29,087 nucleotides of DNA. It comes from JAFIHK01 sp041441455 (lineage in GTDB: Bacteria; Bacteroidota; Bacteroidia; Bacteroidales; UBA932). The stretch is taken from assembly GCA_041441455.1 (NCBI GenBank), contig JASDTB010000019.1, positions 1 through 29,087 on the forward strand, in the 5' to 3' direction. Position numbers and translations under genes: made by a program. Below, one piece after another: positions 1 through 7,381 of the stretch (positions are counted from its first letter, which is position 1; each line of letters begins with the position of its first letter). The notes beneath the pieces were generated by a model. That model worked only from the letters and a program-made list of their open reading frames with translations. It was not told the DNA's origin and did no database searches.

Positions 1-222
1 TTGCCTTTACAAATCTATAAATTTTGGAGTTTACACACTTTTTTGAACACTATCAAATTTTTCTTTTCTCTTATAATTCTTACCCAGCTTAGTTCATCGC
101 CCTTTTTATACAATTATTTTTTTATAATTCCAACAGTTTTTATCCAATGTTGATATTTTTTTCATATTTTCGCACAAAGATTTTGATTAAATATCAGTAG
201 ATAAGAGAATAAAATATACATT
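1..222. other. AT-rich non-coding leader
   Basis: I see no convincing gene here. Frame 1 is open for about 49 codons from base 1, but its translation is a hydrophobic, low-complexity stretch with no start or family pattern. The region is very AT-rich, as expected of a promoter-bearing intergenic segment ahead of the gene at 223. It could also hold the tail of whatever lies to the left of the window. Confidence 0.5.
165..172 (+). promoter_or_regulatory. Candidate Bacteroidota -7 element for the LruC pair
   Basis: TATTTTCG matches the TAnnTTTG -7 consensus at all but one fixed position and is followed by C. It would give a leader of about 45 nt before the ATG at 223. No clear TTTG is present 19-21 bases upstream, only a T run at 137-141, so this is a weak call. 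Confidence 0.3.
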
Positions 223-612
223 ATGAAAAAGACATTAATTATTTTTTTCATCATCGCTGTTGCAACCTCATGTATGAAAGAGAATGGAGGAAGCACACCA
301 GTTGTTGATGATGGAACCTTGGAAACTGCTAAGGTTCCTTTGACATTCAAGTGGCAAACCGACAAAAACGTGACATTAAATGTCGCAGGCTACAACACAC
401 AGCTAACTATTAACGAACTACTTACAATCAACACAGAGTCTGGTACAAATCTCTATTCTGTTTACTACCCAATCAACAGGACATCGTCGATCTCTTTAAG
501 GGTTCCTGTTGGAGTTACAAAACTTATTGTAAAATATGGCACTATAGAGAAGACTATTGACATTGTAAATAACAGTAGCTCTTTTAATTTCGTAGTTCCT
601 GATGAAGAATAA
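223..612 (+). CDS. Small lipoprotein, detached N-terminal module of an LruC-type protein
   Basis: A 129-residue predicted lipoprotein. A short hydrophobic signal (residues 3-14) ends at a lipobox ATSC, with the acylated Cys at 17 followed by MKEN. The mature part has a beta-rich pattern (FKWQTDKNVTLNV, LRVPVGVTKLIVKYG, NNSSSFNFVVPDEE). From memory this resembles the module that follows the lipid anchor in full-length Bacteroidota LruC proteins. The stop codon lies inside the next gene (11-base overlap), so the two are very likely co-translated. I infer that it is an envelope-anchored partner of the protein encoded next. No enzymatic function is visible, and a stand-alone hypothetical lipoprotein remains possible. 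Confidence 0.75.
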   Translation: MKKTLIIFFIIAVATSCMKENGGSTPVVDDGTLETAKVPLTFKWQTDKNVTLNVAGYNTQLTINELLTINTESGTNLYSVYYPINRTSSISLRVPVGVTKLIVKYGTIEKTIDIVNNSSSFNFVVPDEE

Positions 613-2026
613 TAAAATGAAGATGATTATGAAAAAAATATTTATATCAATAGTAATTAGTCTATTCTCATTAAGTTCATTCGCTCTTGATGTCCCAGGA
701 GAGGCTTTAAAAGTGATGGACAGCGAACTTGGAGACAGAACTATCTACCAAGCACAGTGTTGGACATTTGGAGCTACTAGTATTACAACAGGAACATATG
801 CTCTAGCAGGAACCTATGGAATTAGAACAAATAACGTATCAAGTCTCTCTGCGACTTCAACTTGGATAAAAACTCCATGGATTACACCTCATTCTGGGAA
901 TATAACAATGAAGGCAAAGATTGCAGAAAATGGGGCACGCAATAGCAGAGGTGTAATCTTCTATTATGTACCATATGAACCACTAAATATATTTACAGGC
1001 GAAGGTATTCCTGTTAAGTTTGCAGAATATTGGTTCGATAATTTATCAGTTGGTACATTAAGAGATATCTCGGTTGCAATGCCTTCTACAATTGTTGGAA
1101 ATGGCCAACCGTTTAAAATCAGGATATCATTTGTAGGAGACGGCGGAACAGGTAGAATGGCCGCTGACAACATAAGTATACCAGCTACATTCTTAGGCTG
1201 TACTCCTGTTGTTGCTCCAGTTGAATTCTCTTATCCAAAAGGATATTTAATTTTCGAAGACAACTGGCCATCTAAGGCAGATTATGACTTTAATGACCTA
1301 GTAGCATTATACGACATTAAGGGAATGCTAAATTCTTCAAATAATATTACCGAGCTTACAGCTAAGTTTGTTGTAAAGGCATCTGGCGCTGGTTATAATA
1401 ATGCATTCTGTCTCCAACTAGATGGTATTGCACCTAATAAAATTCAATCCGTTACTGGAAGCAATTTAAATGGAGGTCAGACTTTGTTTACATTATCAGG
1501 AAATGGAACTGAGGCTGGTCAAACTTATGCCAACATTGTAATATTCCAAAGTTCGAACACAATTATGCCTTCTACAGGTGGGGTTGGAGCAAATACCGAT
1601 CCTAAGCACTCATATGTTACCCCAAAAACCATCGAGTTAAAAATCAAATTGAATTCGGGCGTATCTAGATCTGATTTACAAGATATTACAAAATTCAACT
1701 TCTATATAGTTGCCGACCAGACCAGAGGCAAAGAGGTTCACCTTCCAGATTTTAAACCAACTTCGAAAGCAAACACCTCTCTATTTGGAACAGGTCATGA
1801 TTTTTCAAATGGATCCGACAGATTCTACAAAACAGCATCTGGTCTTCCTTGGGGCCTAAACATTGTAGTTGATGACTTTGAATACTCTATTGAAAAGATA
1901 TCTATAGATAAAGCATACACAAAATTTGTGGAATGGGCTGAATCGAGCGGAGTACTCTTCCCTGACTGGTATCTCAATTCACTCTATAAAAACAGAACAA
2001 ATATCTATACAATACCACAAAAATAG
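602..2026 (+). CDS. LruC domain-containing secreted protein
   Basis: A 474-residue exported protein. A hydrophobic signal ends near SSFA, about residue 28 from the ATG at 602. ATGs at 617 and 629 are also possible, and the one at 629 gives the most typical signal peptide. Residues 30-200 form a beta-rich domain of unknown role. From about residue 210 the protein follows the LruC/DUF4842 pattern: YPKGYLIFEDNWPSKADYDF, then NDLV, AGYNNAFCLQLDG, GGVGANTDPKHSYVTP, KEVHLPDFKPT, LFGTGHDFS, LPWGLNIVVDDFEY and a final AYTKFVEWAESSG. LruC was first described as a Leptospira outer-membrane lipoprotein; its biochemical role is unknown. The acidic DYDFND loop could bind calcium, which is inference. Unlike many relatives it carries no lipobox, because the lipoprotein segment is encoded by the preceding gene. 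There is no type IX C-terminal signal that I can recognise. Confidence 0.85.
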   Translation: MKNNKMKMIMKKIFISIVISLFSLSSFALDVPGEALKVMDSELGDRTIYQAQCWTFGATSITTGTYALAGTYGIRTNNVSSLSATSTWIKTPWITPHSGNITMKAKIAENGARNSRGVIFYYVPYEPLNIFTGEGIPVKFAEYWFDNLSVGTLRDISVAMPSTIVGNGQPFKIRISFVGDGGTGRMAADNISIPATFLGCTPVVAPVEFSYPKGYLIFEDNWPSKADYDFNDLVALYDIKGMLNSSNNITELTAKFVVKASGAGYNNAFCLQLDGIAPNKIQSVTGSNLNGGQTLFTLSGNGTEAGQTYANIVIFQSSNTIMPSTGGVGANTDPKHSYVTPKTIELKIKLNSGVSRSDLQDITKFNFYIVADQTRGKEVHLPDFKPTSKANTSLFGTGHDFSNGSDRFYKTASGLPWGLNIVVDDFEYSIEKISIDKAYTKFVEWAESSGVLFPDWYLNSLYKNRTNIYTIPQK

Positions 2027-2044
2027 ATTCAAATAGAATTAAAC

Positions 2045-2087
2045 AAAATGCTGGATTAAGTAAATTCTTAGTCCAGCATTTTTTATT
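2045..2087. terminator. Strong bidirectional intrinsic terminator
   Basis: The arms 2045-2060 (AAAATGCTGGATTAAG) and 2067-2082 pair over 16 positions with a single G-T wobble, around a six-base loop TAAATT. The + strand arm runs into a T tract to 2084. Read on the minus strand, the same hairpin ends in TTTTGTTT. It sits between convergent genes ending at 2026 and 2107 and should stop transcription from both sides. Confidence 0.9.
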
Positions 2088-2106
2088 TGTCCTCAATTTT
2101 AAGAGA

Positions 2107-3681
2107 TCATTTTGTCTTTTGTTCCGAGTTAAAAATATATAGATTGATTAACTCTTTGAGTTTATCCTCTGGAATTATCACATTGAATTGTCCCCAAAAA
2201 TTCTCATCATACTCAAATTCTGTATCCGATAAAATATCTCGTGGTGAGATTTTCTCTGAAGGTGAAAATTTTTTCACATTTAATGTATCAATTTTACAGT
2301 TGACCATTTCGAACCATACATTCAAAGGGGTACTAAACAGCGATTTTTTCCGCTTTACTTTAAATTTCAGATCACTCCTTACATGACTAACATAATATTT
2401 CCCATTATAGTTTCTGTATGAAATATTATACTCCACCTTCATGGGAGTTAAGTCAATATTCTTGCTCCGCTTCATTATGAGCATATCTTTGCTCTTAGCA
2501 ACATAAGTTGGATTGATTTCGAACTGAGCCTTCAACAGAGCACTACTCTCCGAGTCAATATAGATATCCCCTTTATATAACGGCTCATTAATATTTGACT
2601 TTTGTTCAAAAGAGAATTTATATACACGTCTATCGTCTATAGTGGTTATATCTGTGTGGGTATAATTATATAGTTGAAAAAATTCTGGTGAGATAAAATC
2701 TGGAGGATTGCTAACGATATCGAGCATAAGGATAGAATTTATACTAGACCGTACTTTTGTAACAAGAGTATCCTTTTCAAACTCTTTTGACACTCGTCTT
2801 TTTTTCAACAACTTCGCTTGGTCAAATACTAAAAATGAACTTACAGGTGCTTTGTATATTTGAATTACAGCTTCTGTCAATGTTATGTTCTTTTTGTATT
2901 CAACCCCCTCTCTGTAGAAAGCTGTGATATACGTAGGAATATCTGAATAGTTATCGTCTCTTTTTCTAAGCATCTCCCTGATTGACGTAAGTGGATCTAC
3001 TACACGTACTACAATCTCCTGAAGAGGAATAACTTTTTGATCAAGGAAGATAGTGGGAGTTTGCCTGTTAAGTAATGAATAGTCTATCTCTCTGGAAATA
3101 TATCCCATATGAGATATTTTGACCATGAATGTAGTCAGTGTATCGGGATATACAAGTCTAAAATCACCACTGAGATTTGAGATTGTTGCGTAAGAAGACT
3201 TTTCGATATAGATTGTTGCAAAAGGGATTGGTTCACCAGTCCCTCTATCTAAAAGACGACCAGAAACAGTGATAACTGAGTCCTTTTTAGGAGTTATTAT
3301 AAGAGAATCTTTTTCAATATTACTTCCAACAGCTCTTTTTTCTGGAATGTAAATCAAAGCATGTCTACCTACTAGCTTTATCTCAACCTCTTGGTTTCCT
3401 GTTGCTAATTTTACTGCCTCTCTGATATCATACTCCCCTTCATTTAATCTTACTATTTCTTGGTTATCTACTATTTTGCTGTCATATATAAATAGATAGC
3501 CCGATCTTTCTGAAATCAGGTTTAATACTTTATAAACATTATCCTTAATCCTTGGGACTTTGATCTTTTTATCCAGATCATCTATTATTATTGAACTTGA
3601 TGCTAATAGACAAGCTTCTGGCAATAATATTATTACCAGAAGCAGAAGAAGTTTTTTATAGTATTGTATCTTAGGCATCAT
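2107..3681 (-). CDS. STN plus carboxypeptidase-regulatory domain protein without a TonB barrel
   Basis: A 524-residue exported protein. A signal segment (residues about 9-28) is followed by an STN domain (about 33-112: IIIDDLDKKIKVPRIKDNVY, ERSGYLFIYDS, IREAVKLATG, HALIYIPE). Next comes a CarboxypepD_reg-like domain (about 138-215: SGRLLDRGTGEPIPFATIYI, LSGDFRLVYP, KISHMGYISREI). A C-terminal region of about 300 residues shares a pattern with the neighbouring 420-residue protein (FYREG, YIDSES, YYVSHVRSDLKFK, ENFWGQFNVIIPED). STN domains normally sit at the periplasmic end of TonB receptors and contact FecR-type anti-sigma factors. Here the STN protein follows FecR by one base, but no plug or barrel exists. 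The segment LQEIVVR after the CPD resembles the TonB-box position of receptors. It is probably the surface-signalling input for the FecR/sigma pair; its ligand is unknown. Confidence 0.8.
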   Translation of the reverse strand: MMPKIQYYKKLLLLLVIILLPEACLLASSSIIIDDLDKKIKVPRIKDNVYKVLNLISERSGYLFIYDSKIVDNQEIVRLNEGEYDIREAVKLATGNQEVEIKLVGRHALIYIPEKRAVGSNIEKDSLIITPKKDSVITVSGRLLDRGTGEPIPFATIYIEKSSYATISNLSGDFRLVYPDTLTTFMVKISHMGYISREIDYSLLNRQTPTIFLDQKVIPLQEIVVRVVDPLTSIREMLRKRDDNYSDIPTYITAFYREGVEYKKNITLTEAVIQIYKAPVSSFLVFDQAKLLKKRRVSKEFEKDTLVTKVRSSINSILMLDIVSNPPDFISPEFFQLYNYTHTDITTIDDRRVYKFSFEQKSNINEPLYKGDIYIDSESSALLKAQFEINPTYVAKSKDMLIMKRSKNIDLTPMKVEYNISYRNYNGKYYVSHVRSDLKFKVKRKKSLFSTPLNVWFEMVNCKIDTLNVKKFSPSEKISPRDILSDTEFEYDENFWGQFNVIIPEDKLKELINLYIFNSEQKTK

Positions 3682-3682
3682 A

Positions 3683-4537
3683 TTATTGATGCAAATAATA
3701 GCGTTCTCCTCGTTTTTCGGATTTTAAATTCAAAGCTAGTGAGATCAGCTCTTGAACAACCTCTGGTGAAGAGTTATCGAAAGTTGCTGTGATCTTCCTG
3801 TCTGCAATATCTGGAGAGATCTCCAAATTAGCATCTTGGCTGTTTCTATTCAAAATCTTAACAACATTCTCTAATCTTTCATCTTTAAATCTAATGTTAG
3901 TTGTGTAGGCATCGAACAGCGATAAATCTTCTGTCTTTACAATTTTTAAAACATTTGATGCAACTAATAGACTCTCTCCCGCTTTAACTCGAACTTTTTC
4001 ACCTGTCTTTTTTAAAGTAACTTCCACTAATCCCGTATTGACAGAGAGCGATGGAGCTATATCTTTCGCACAACGAACATTGAATGATGTCCCTAATACT
4101 TTTACTTGAATTCTCTCTGTTTCAATTACAAATGGCTTTTTCTCATCTCTGGCCACTTGAAAATAGGCATCACCTGAGAGTTTGATCTCTCTCTTGTCAC
4201 CAGAAAAGTGTTCTGGCAACTCTATGGTAGTATTATTTGCTAGATAGATTGCGGAGCCATCTTCGAGAGTTGTTGCAAATACAGAAAGAGAATCTTCATT
4301 GAGGAAGGAGATATACCTCAAATCGGTATTGTCTTTTGCAAAAGGAGAAAGGAGATAGGTTACACTTGCAACGATTACGATTGCTGCGGCTGCCGCTATA
4401 GTTCTGACCTTCCTAAAACTTACCCTTTTGACAACACTAGTTTGATCAGGAACAAGGCCATCTCCTTCGAGCCTTTCATAGAGTCGGCTCCAAGCCTTGT
4501 CGGCATTATTGTTAATATTGGTATTTGTCATTTTCAT
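3683..4537 (-). CDS. FecR-family anti-sigma factor
   Basis: A 284-residue single-pass membrane regulator. The N-terminal 45 residues would face the cytoplasm and bind the sigma factor. A membrane segment (about 46-66, AAAAAIVIVASVTYLL) follows. The periplasmic FecR domain spans about 90-190 (LEDGSAIYLANNTTIELPEH, REIKLSGDAYFQVARDEKKP, VKVLGTSFNV, VKAGESLLV), and a DUF4974-type C-terminal domain follows (IRFKDERLENVVKILNRNS, ITATFDNSSPEVVQELI). The start ATG overlaps the sigma stop as ATGA, a classic coupling that fixes sigma and anti-sigma at matched levels. ATG at 4531 is an alternative start. Length and domain order are typical for the family in Bacteroidota. Confidence 0.93.
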   Translation of the reverse strand: MKMTNTNINNNADKAWSRLYERLEGDGLVPDQTSVVKRVSFRKVRTIAAAAAIVIVASVTYLLSPFAKDNTDLRYISFLNEDSLSVFATTLEDGSAIYLANNTTIELPEHFSGDKREIKLSGDAYFQVARDEKKPFVIETERIQVKVLGTSFNVRCAKDIAPSLSVNTGLVEVTLKKTGEKVRVKAGESLLVASNVLKIVKTEDLSLFDAYTTNIRFKDERLENVVKILNRNSQDANLEISPDIADRKITATFDNSSPEVVQELISLALNLKSEKRGERYYLHQ

Positions 4538-5085
4538 AATAAACTCTTGTGTAACTCTATCTCTTTTCTTAGTGATTTGAGAGCCTTGGTCATCTCTGCC
4601 TCTACTGTCTTTACCGAGAGAGAAAGGATATCGGCTATCTCTGTATATTTTTTATCTTCGAATCTGTGCATTTTAAAAATCTTGACTCTCCGTTCAGGCA
4701 TCTTTTCAATCGTCTTCATAATCACTCTCTCCATCTCTCTTACCTCAATTCCCTCATCGGGAGGAGCCTCTGAATCTATTCGGACATTTGATGCTACATA
4801 CTCTTCGTGGGTATTGACAACCTTTTTATGTTCACAGTATTGAAGTGATTTATTTTTAACACATGTGTAGAGGAATGATTTGAGTGATTTGAAAATCTGA
4901 AGGCTCTCCCTATCTCTCCAGATGACATAAAATACATCTTGGATAATCTCTTCTGCGATATCGTGCCTCCCTGTAATTCCGGCGGAGTAATAAAGGAGAG
5001 GGGAATAAAACCTCTTGAATACATTTTCAAATGTTTTAATGTCCCCTTCCTTGATCCTAATAACTTCACTGAGCTCGTTCAACAT
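4534..5085 (-). CDS. ECF RNA polymerase sigma factor (FecI/RpoE-like)
   Basis: A 183-residue sigma-70 family protein with the two ECF domains. Region 2 is at about 15-85 (FKRFYSPLLYYSAGITGRHD, IAEEIIQDVFYVIWRD, LKSFLYTCVKN). Region 4 is at about 115-175 (IEKMPERRVKIFKMHRFEDK, TEIADILSLSVKTVEAEMTK, ALKSLRKEI). It directs RNA polymerase to promoters released by its FecR partner, whose start codon overlaps its stop codon. The 41-base gap upstream separates it from the CPD protein gene, so it may be co-transcribed with that gene or have its own promoter. It is a separate lineage from the second sigma factor at 21986-22477. Confidence 0.94.
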   Translation of the reverse strand: MLNELSEVIRIKEGDIKTFENVFKRFYSPLLYYSAGITGRHDIAEEIIQDVFYVIWRDRESLQIFKSLKSFLYTCVKNKSLQYCEHKKVVNTHEEYVASNVRIDSEAPPDEGIEVREMERVIMKTIEKMPERRVKIFKMHRFEDKKYTEIADILSLSVKTVEAEMTKALKSLRKEIELHKSLL

Positions 5086-5108
5086 TTTTCACTTAAATCT
5101 AATAACCT

Positions 5109-5116
5109 CAAATTTA
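5109..5116 (-). promoter_or_regulatory. Candidate -7 element ahead of the first sigma gene
   Basis: On the minus strand TAAATTTG fits TAnnTTTG exactly, 23 bases before the ATG. There is no TTTG at the -33 spacing, because that stretch is the end of the preceding gene, so the promoter may be weak or fortuitous. The adjoining bases 5100-5107 read GGTTATTA on the minus strand, as in the -10-like part of the element at 22486, but no TAGGGTAA lies at the right distance. Confidence 0.3.
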
Positions 5117-5126
5117 CTAATTATTT

Positions 5127-6389
5127 TTAATTGTTGTCGTGATTCTTTTTCAGTTTATTTACAGCTGATTCCAGTGACTCATCAGGTTCTATGATATTGT
5201 AATCTTCCCAGAAGTTTTTGTCGAAGAAGCTATCAACTTTATCTGATAGTGAAACATTATCGCTAAAGACTAGTTTATTTGGAATTCTTCCTACTTTTTC
5301 GCCCTTACCTCCAGTGATTACAGTTTCTGCTACGATTGTATAGTTTGTTGAGAACAGTTTTCTCTTCCAGTCACACTTGAATTTCACTTCGCTTCTTACA
5401 TAATTCATATGGCTCTTTCCATCTCTAAACTTATAGTTTACCATGAATGACACCTCTTCTGGTTTGAATCTTAAGCCGAATGGTTTTTTCTTTAAAATGG
5501 CACTTGTTGCTTTGTTCTTATCGTCCATGCTTAATGAGAGCTCAATTCTTGAGAATGCTAGTCTATCTCTATCGATGTATAGCTTTCCATAGTGAAGAGC
5601 ATAAGGAAGATCAACTTGTGGTGCAAAAGATACTACATAATGTTGTCTGTCGTCAATTACAACTGGTTGTTCCATTGTAAACTTATAGTATCCTAAAGTA
5701 TTTTGGCTTAAAATTACATCTGGATTTTTTACAACATCGATGTATGAAGCAAGTGTAGGTCCACCTAATAATTTAATCATCAAAGTATCATCTACTTTAG
5801 GACTAATTAGTTTACGTCCTTTAAATACTTGCACAGCATCCCTGTCTATACCTGTTCCGTAAGGGGTCTTATACACTTCAACAATAGCCTCAGCTACATT
5901 TATGTACGATCTTCTTTTCTTGATTGTCTCTCTATAGAAACCTGTCAAAAGAGTTGGCTCACTAGTATAGTTACGCTCAATTCTACGAACAGCCTCTTCT
6001 ACAAGCTCTCTAGGGTTTAATCCAAGTACAGTAATTTGGTCTAGTTCACTGGCCTTTGCAGTCAATAAGATTGTGATGTTTCGCATATCCTCACCTGTAA
6101 TAGGCATAGAATAAAGGGCATAACCTAAGTGAGATACTTCTAAATTTTTAGCATTGAATGATTTCTTTACTTTTACCGCAAATTCTCCACTTGCGTTGGT
6201 CACTGTGCCGATATTTGTTCCTGGAATCGAAATATTGGCAAATTCGATGATTCTTTTAGAAGCTTTGTCTTTTACGACACCTCTTACTGTAAAATAATCT
6301 TTTTCGTTTTCAGCAAAAACTGTTGTTACTGACAACAGGAAACATGCAGTTAGTAAGAAACTTGCAAGCTTTTTTATTGTTGTTTTCAT
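5127..6389 (-). CDS. Carboxypeptidase-like regulatory domain protein, secreted
   Basis: A 420-residue exported protein with a clean signal peptide (residues about 1-26, ending VTTVFA). A CarboxypepD_reg domain at about 34-110 shows GVVKDKASKRIIEFANISIP, TVTNASGEFAVKVK and LEVSHLGYALYSMPI. It is followed by LDQITVLGLNP and a C-terminal region with FYRETIKKRRSYINVAEAIV, LYIDRDRLAFSRIEL, MNYVRSEVKFKCDWKRKLFS and KNFWEDYNIIEPDE. The C-terminal part is clearly paralogous to the STN-CPD protein at 2107-3681, but this copy lacks STN. It lies upstream of the sigma/FecR/STN genes on the same strand and is probably part of their regulon or operon. It likely acts at the periplasm or outer membrane; no catalytic residues are recognised. 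Confidence 0.8.
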   Translation of the reverse strand: MKTTIKKLASFLLTACFLLSVTTVFAENEKDYFTVRGVVKDKASKRIIEFANISIPGTNIGTVTNASGEFAVKVKKSFNAKNLEVSHLGYALYSMPITGEDMRNITILLTAKASELDQITVLGLNPRELVEEAVRRIERNYTSEPTLLTGFYRETIKKRRSYINVAEAIVEVYKTPYGTGIDRDAVQVFKGRKLISPKVDDTLMIKLLGGPTLASYIDVVKNPDVILSQNTLGYYKFTMEQPVVIDDRQHYVVSFAPQVDLPYALHYGKLYIDRDRLAFSRIELSLSMDDKNKATSAILKKKPFGLRFKPEEVSFMVNYKFRDGKSHMNYVRSEVKFKCDWKRKLFSTNYTIVAETVITGGKGEKVGRIPNKLVFSDNVSLSDKVDSFFDKNFWEDYNIIEPDESLESAVNKLKKNHDNN

Positions 6390-6427
6390 ATCAGTAGAAT
6401 TAAATTGTTAATTTCCGTTTCTACTAA

Positions 6428-6455
6428 TAAGATCGACAAAGATGGGTTTACCCTA
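6428..6455 (-). promoter_or_regulatory. TAGGGTAA element upstream of the CPD protein gene
   Basis: On the minus strand TAGGGTAA (6455 to 6448) is followed after 12 bases by CGATCTT. It resembles the elements before the second sigma gene and the DUF2202 gene (TAGGGTAA, 13 bases, CGGTTAT), but the downstream half matches only partly. It is 39 bases from the ATG at 6389, a sensible promoter distance, and sits just after the nadA stop codon. It may be an ECF-type promoter or a chance half-site. Confidence 0.4.
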
Positions 6456-6457
6456 TT

Positions 6458-7381
6458 TTAAAATTCAAGCATCCTTTTAATTGGCTGGATTGCTTTTTCT
6501 TGGATGTGTTGGGGGATTTTGACTTCGTATTGATTATGAAGAAGTGCTTCGTAGATGCTCTCGGCTGTTACACGCTTCATTGAACCACATACAGTGCGGT
6601 TGTCAACTGGAATAAACTCCTTGTTCGGGTTGTCCTTGCGAAGTTTATAAAGCGTTTCATTTTCTGTAGCAATAATAAACTGCTTACAATCGGAGGCAGC
6701 AGCATCTCTTAGAATTCCAGATGTTGAAGCTATTTTTACGAAGGGAGACTCTAAGATTCGATCATCGTGGGAGCAGAATGACTCTGGATGCATTAAGACT
6801 AATGCCTCAGGATACTCTTGATGTTTAGCAAAGACCATATCTGCAGTGATTCTTTGATGTACACAGCAGTTACCATCCCAAATCTCCATCTCTCTACCTG
6901 TTACTTTTTTGATATAGTTTCCTAAATTATAGTCTGGAAGAAAGAGAATCTTTGAATCGGCAGGTAGTTTTTCTACAATTCTAACAGCGTTTGCAGATGT
7001 TACGCAATAGTCTGTTACCGATTTTACATCTGCGGTAGTGTTTACATAGCTCACAACTAAACCATCTGGATTTTTCTCCTTCCATTTGATGATTTCGTAT
7101 GAAGTTATACTCTCTGCAAGAGAGCATCCCGCCCTTAATTTGGGGATTAACACTCGTTTTTTAGGCGACAAAATTGCTGCAGTTTCTGCCATAAAATGGA
7201 CACCGCAGAAGACGATTGTCTCCGCATCTGTCTCTGCAGCCTTTCTCGATAACTCTAAAGAGTCTCCCAAAAAATCGGCGAGCTCTTGTATCTCAGGTCT
7301 TGTATAATAATGAGCCAGGATTATTGCACCTGTCTCTTTTTTTAAATTCTCAATTTTTAACTTCAGTTCGTTGAATTCCAT
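6458..7381 (-). CDS. nadA: Quinolinate synthase NadA
   Basis: Condenses iminoaspartate with dihydroxyacetone phosphate to quinolinate, using a [4Fe-4S] cluster, in the cytoplasm. The three expected cluster cysteines are present, numbered from the ATG at 7381: Cys86 in RAGCSLAES, Cys172 in WDGNCCVH and Cys265 in DNRTVCGSMKR. AHYYTRPEIQELADFLGDS near the N-terminus and STSGIL also fit the family. The nadC stop TAA and this ATG overlap as TAATG, which is why I prefer this start. An in-frame ATG nine bases earlier (7390) gives three extra residues. About 307 residues is the normal length for the short NadA class. It is the last gene of nadB-nadC-nadA, although it acts second in the pathway. Confidence 0.96.
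   Translation of the reverse strand: MEFNELKLKIENLKKETGAIILAHYYTRPEIQELADFLGDSLELSRKAAETDAETIVFCGVHFMAETAAILSPKKRVLIPKLRAGCSLAESITSYEIIKWKEKNPDGLVVSYVNTTADVKSVTDYCVTSANAVRIVEKLPADSKILFLPDYNLGNYIKKVTGREMEIWDGNCCVHQRITADMVFAKHQEYPEALVLMHPESFCSHDDRILESPFVKIASTSGILRDAAASDCKQFIIATENETLYKLRKDNPNKEFIPVDNRTVCGSMKRVTAESIYEALLHNQYEVKIPQHIQEKAIQPIKRMLEF

Noticed and set aside
1..150. Open reading frame 1 running from the window edge for about 49 codons
   Set aside because: The product is a hydrophobic low-complexity string without a family pattern, in very AT-rich DNA; not supported as a gene end.
4442..4843. 133-codon open frame on the + strand opposite FecR and sigma
   Set aside because: It lies wholly antisense to two well-recognised genes; its composition is the mirror of their codons.
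5102..5129. AGGTTAT before the first sigma gene as a fourth ECF-type promoter
   Set aside because: The -10-like half fits, but the base positions for TAGGGTAA read TAAAAATA, so the two-part pattern fails.
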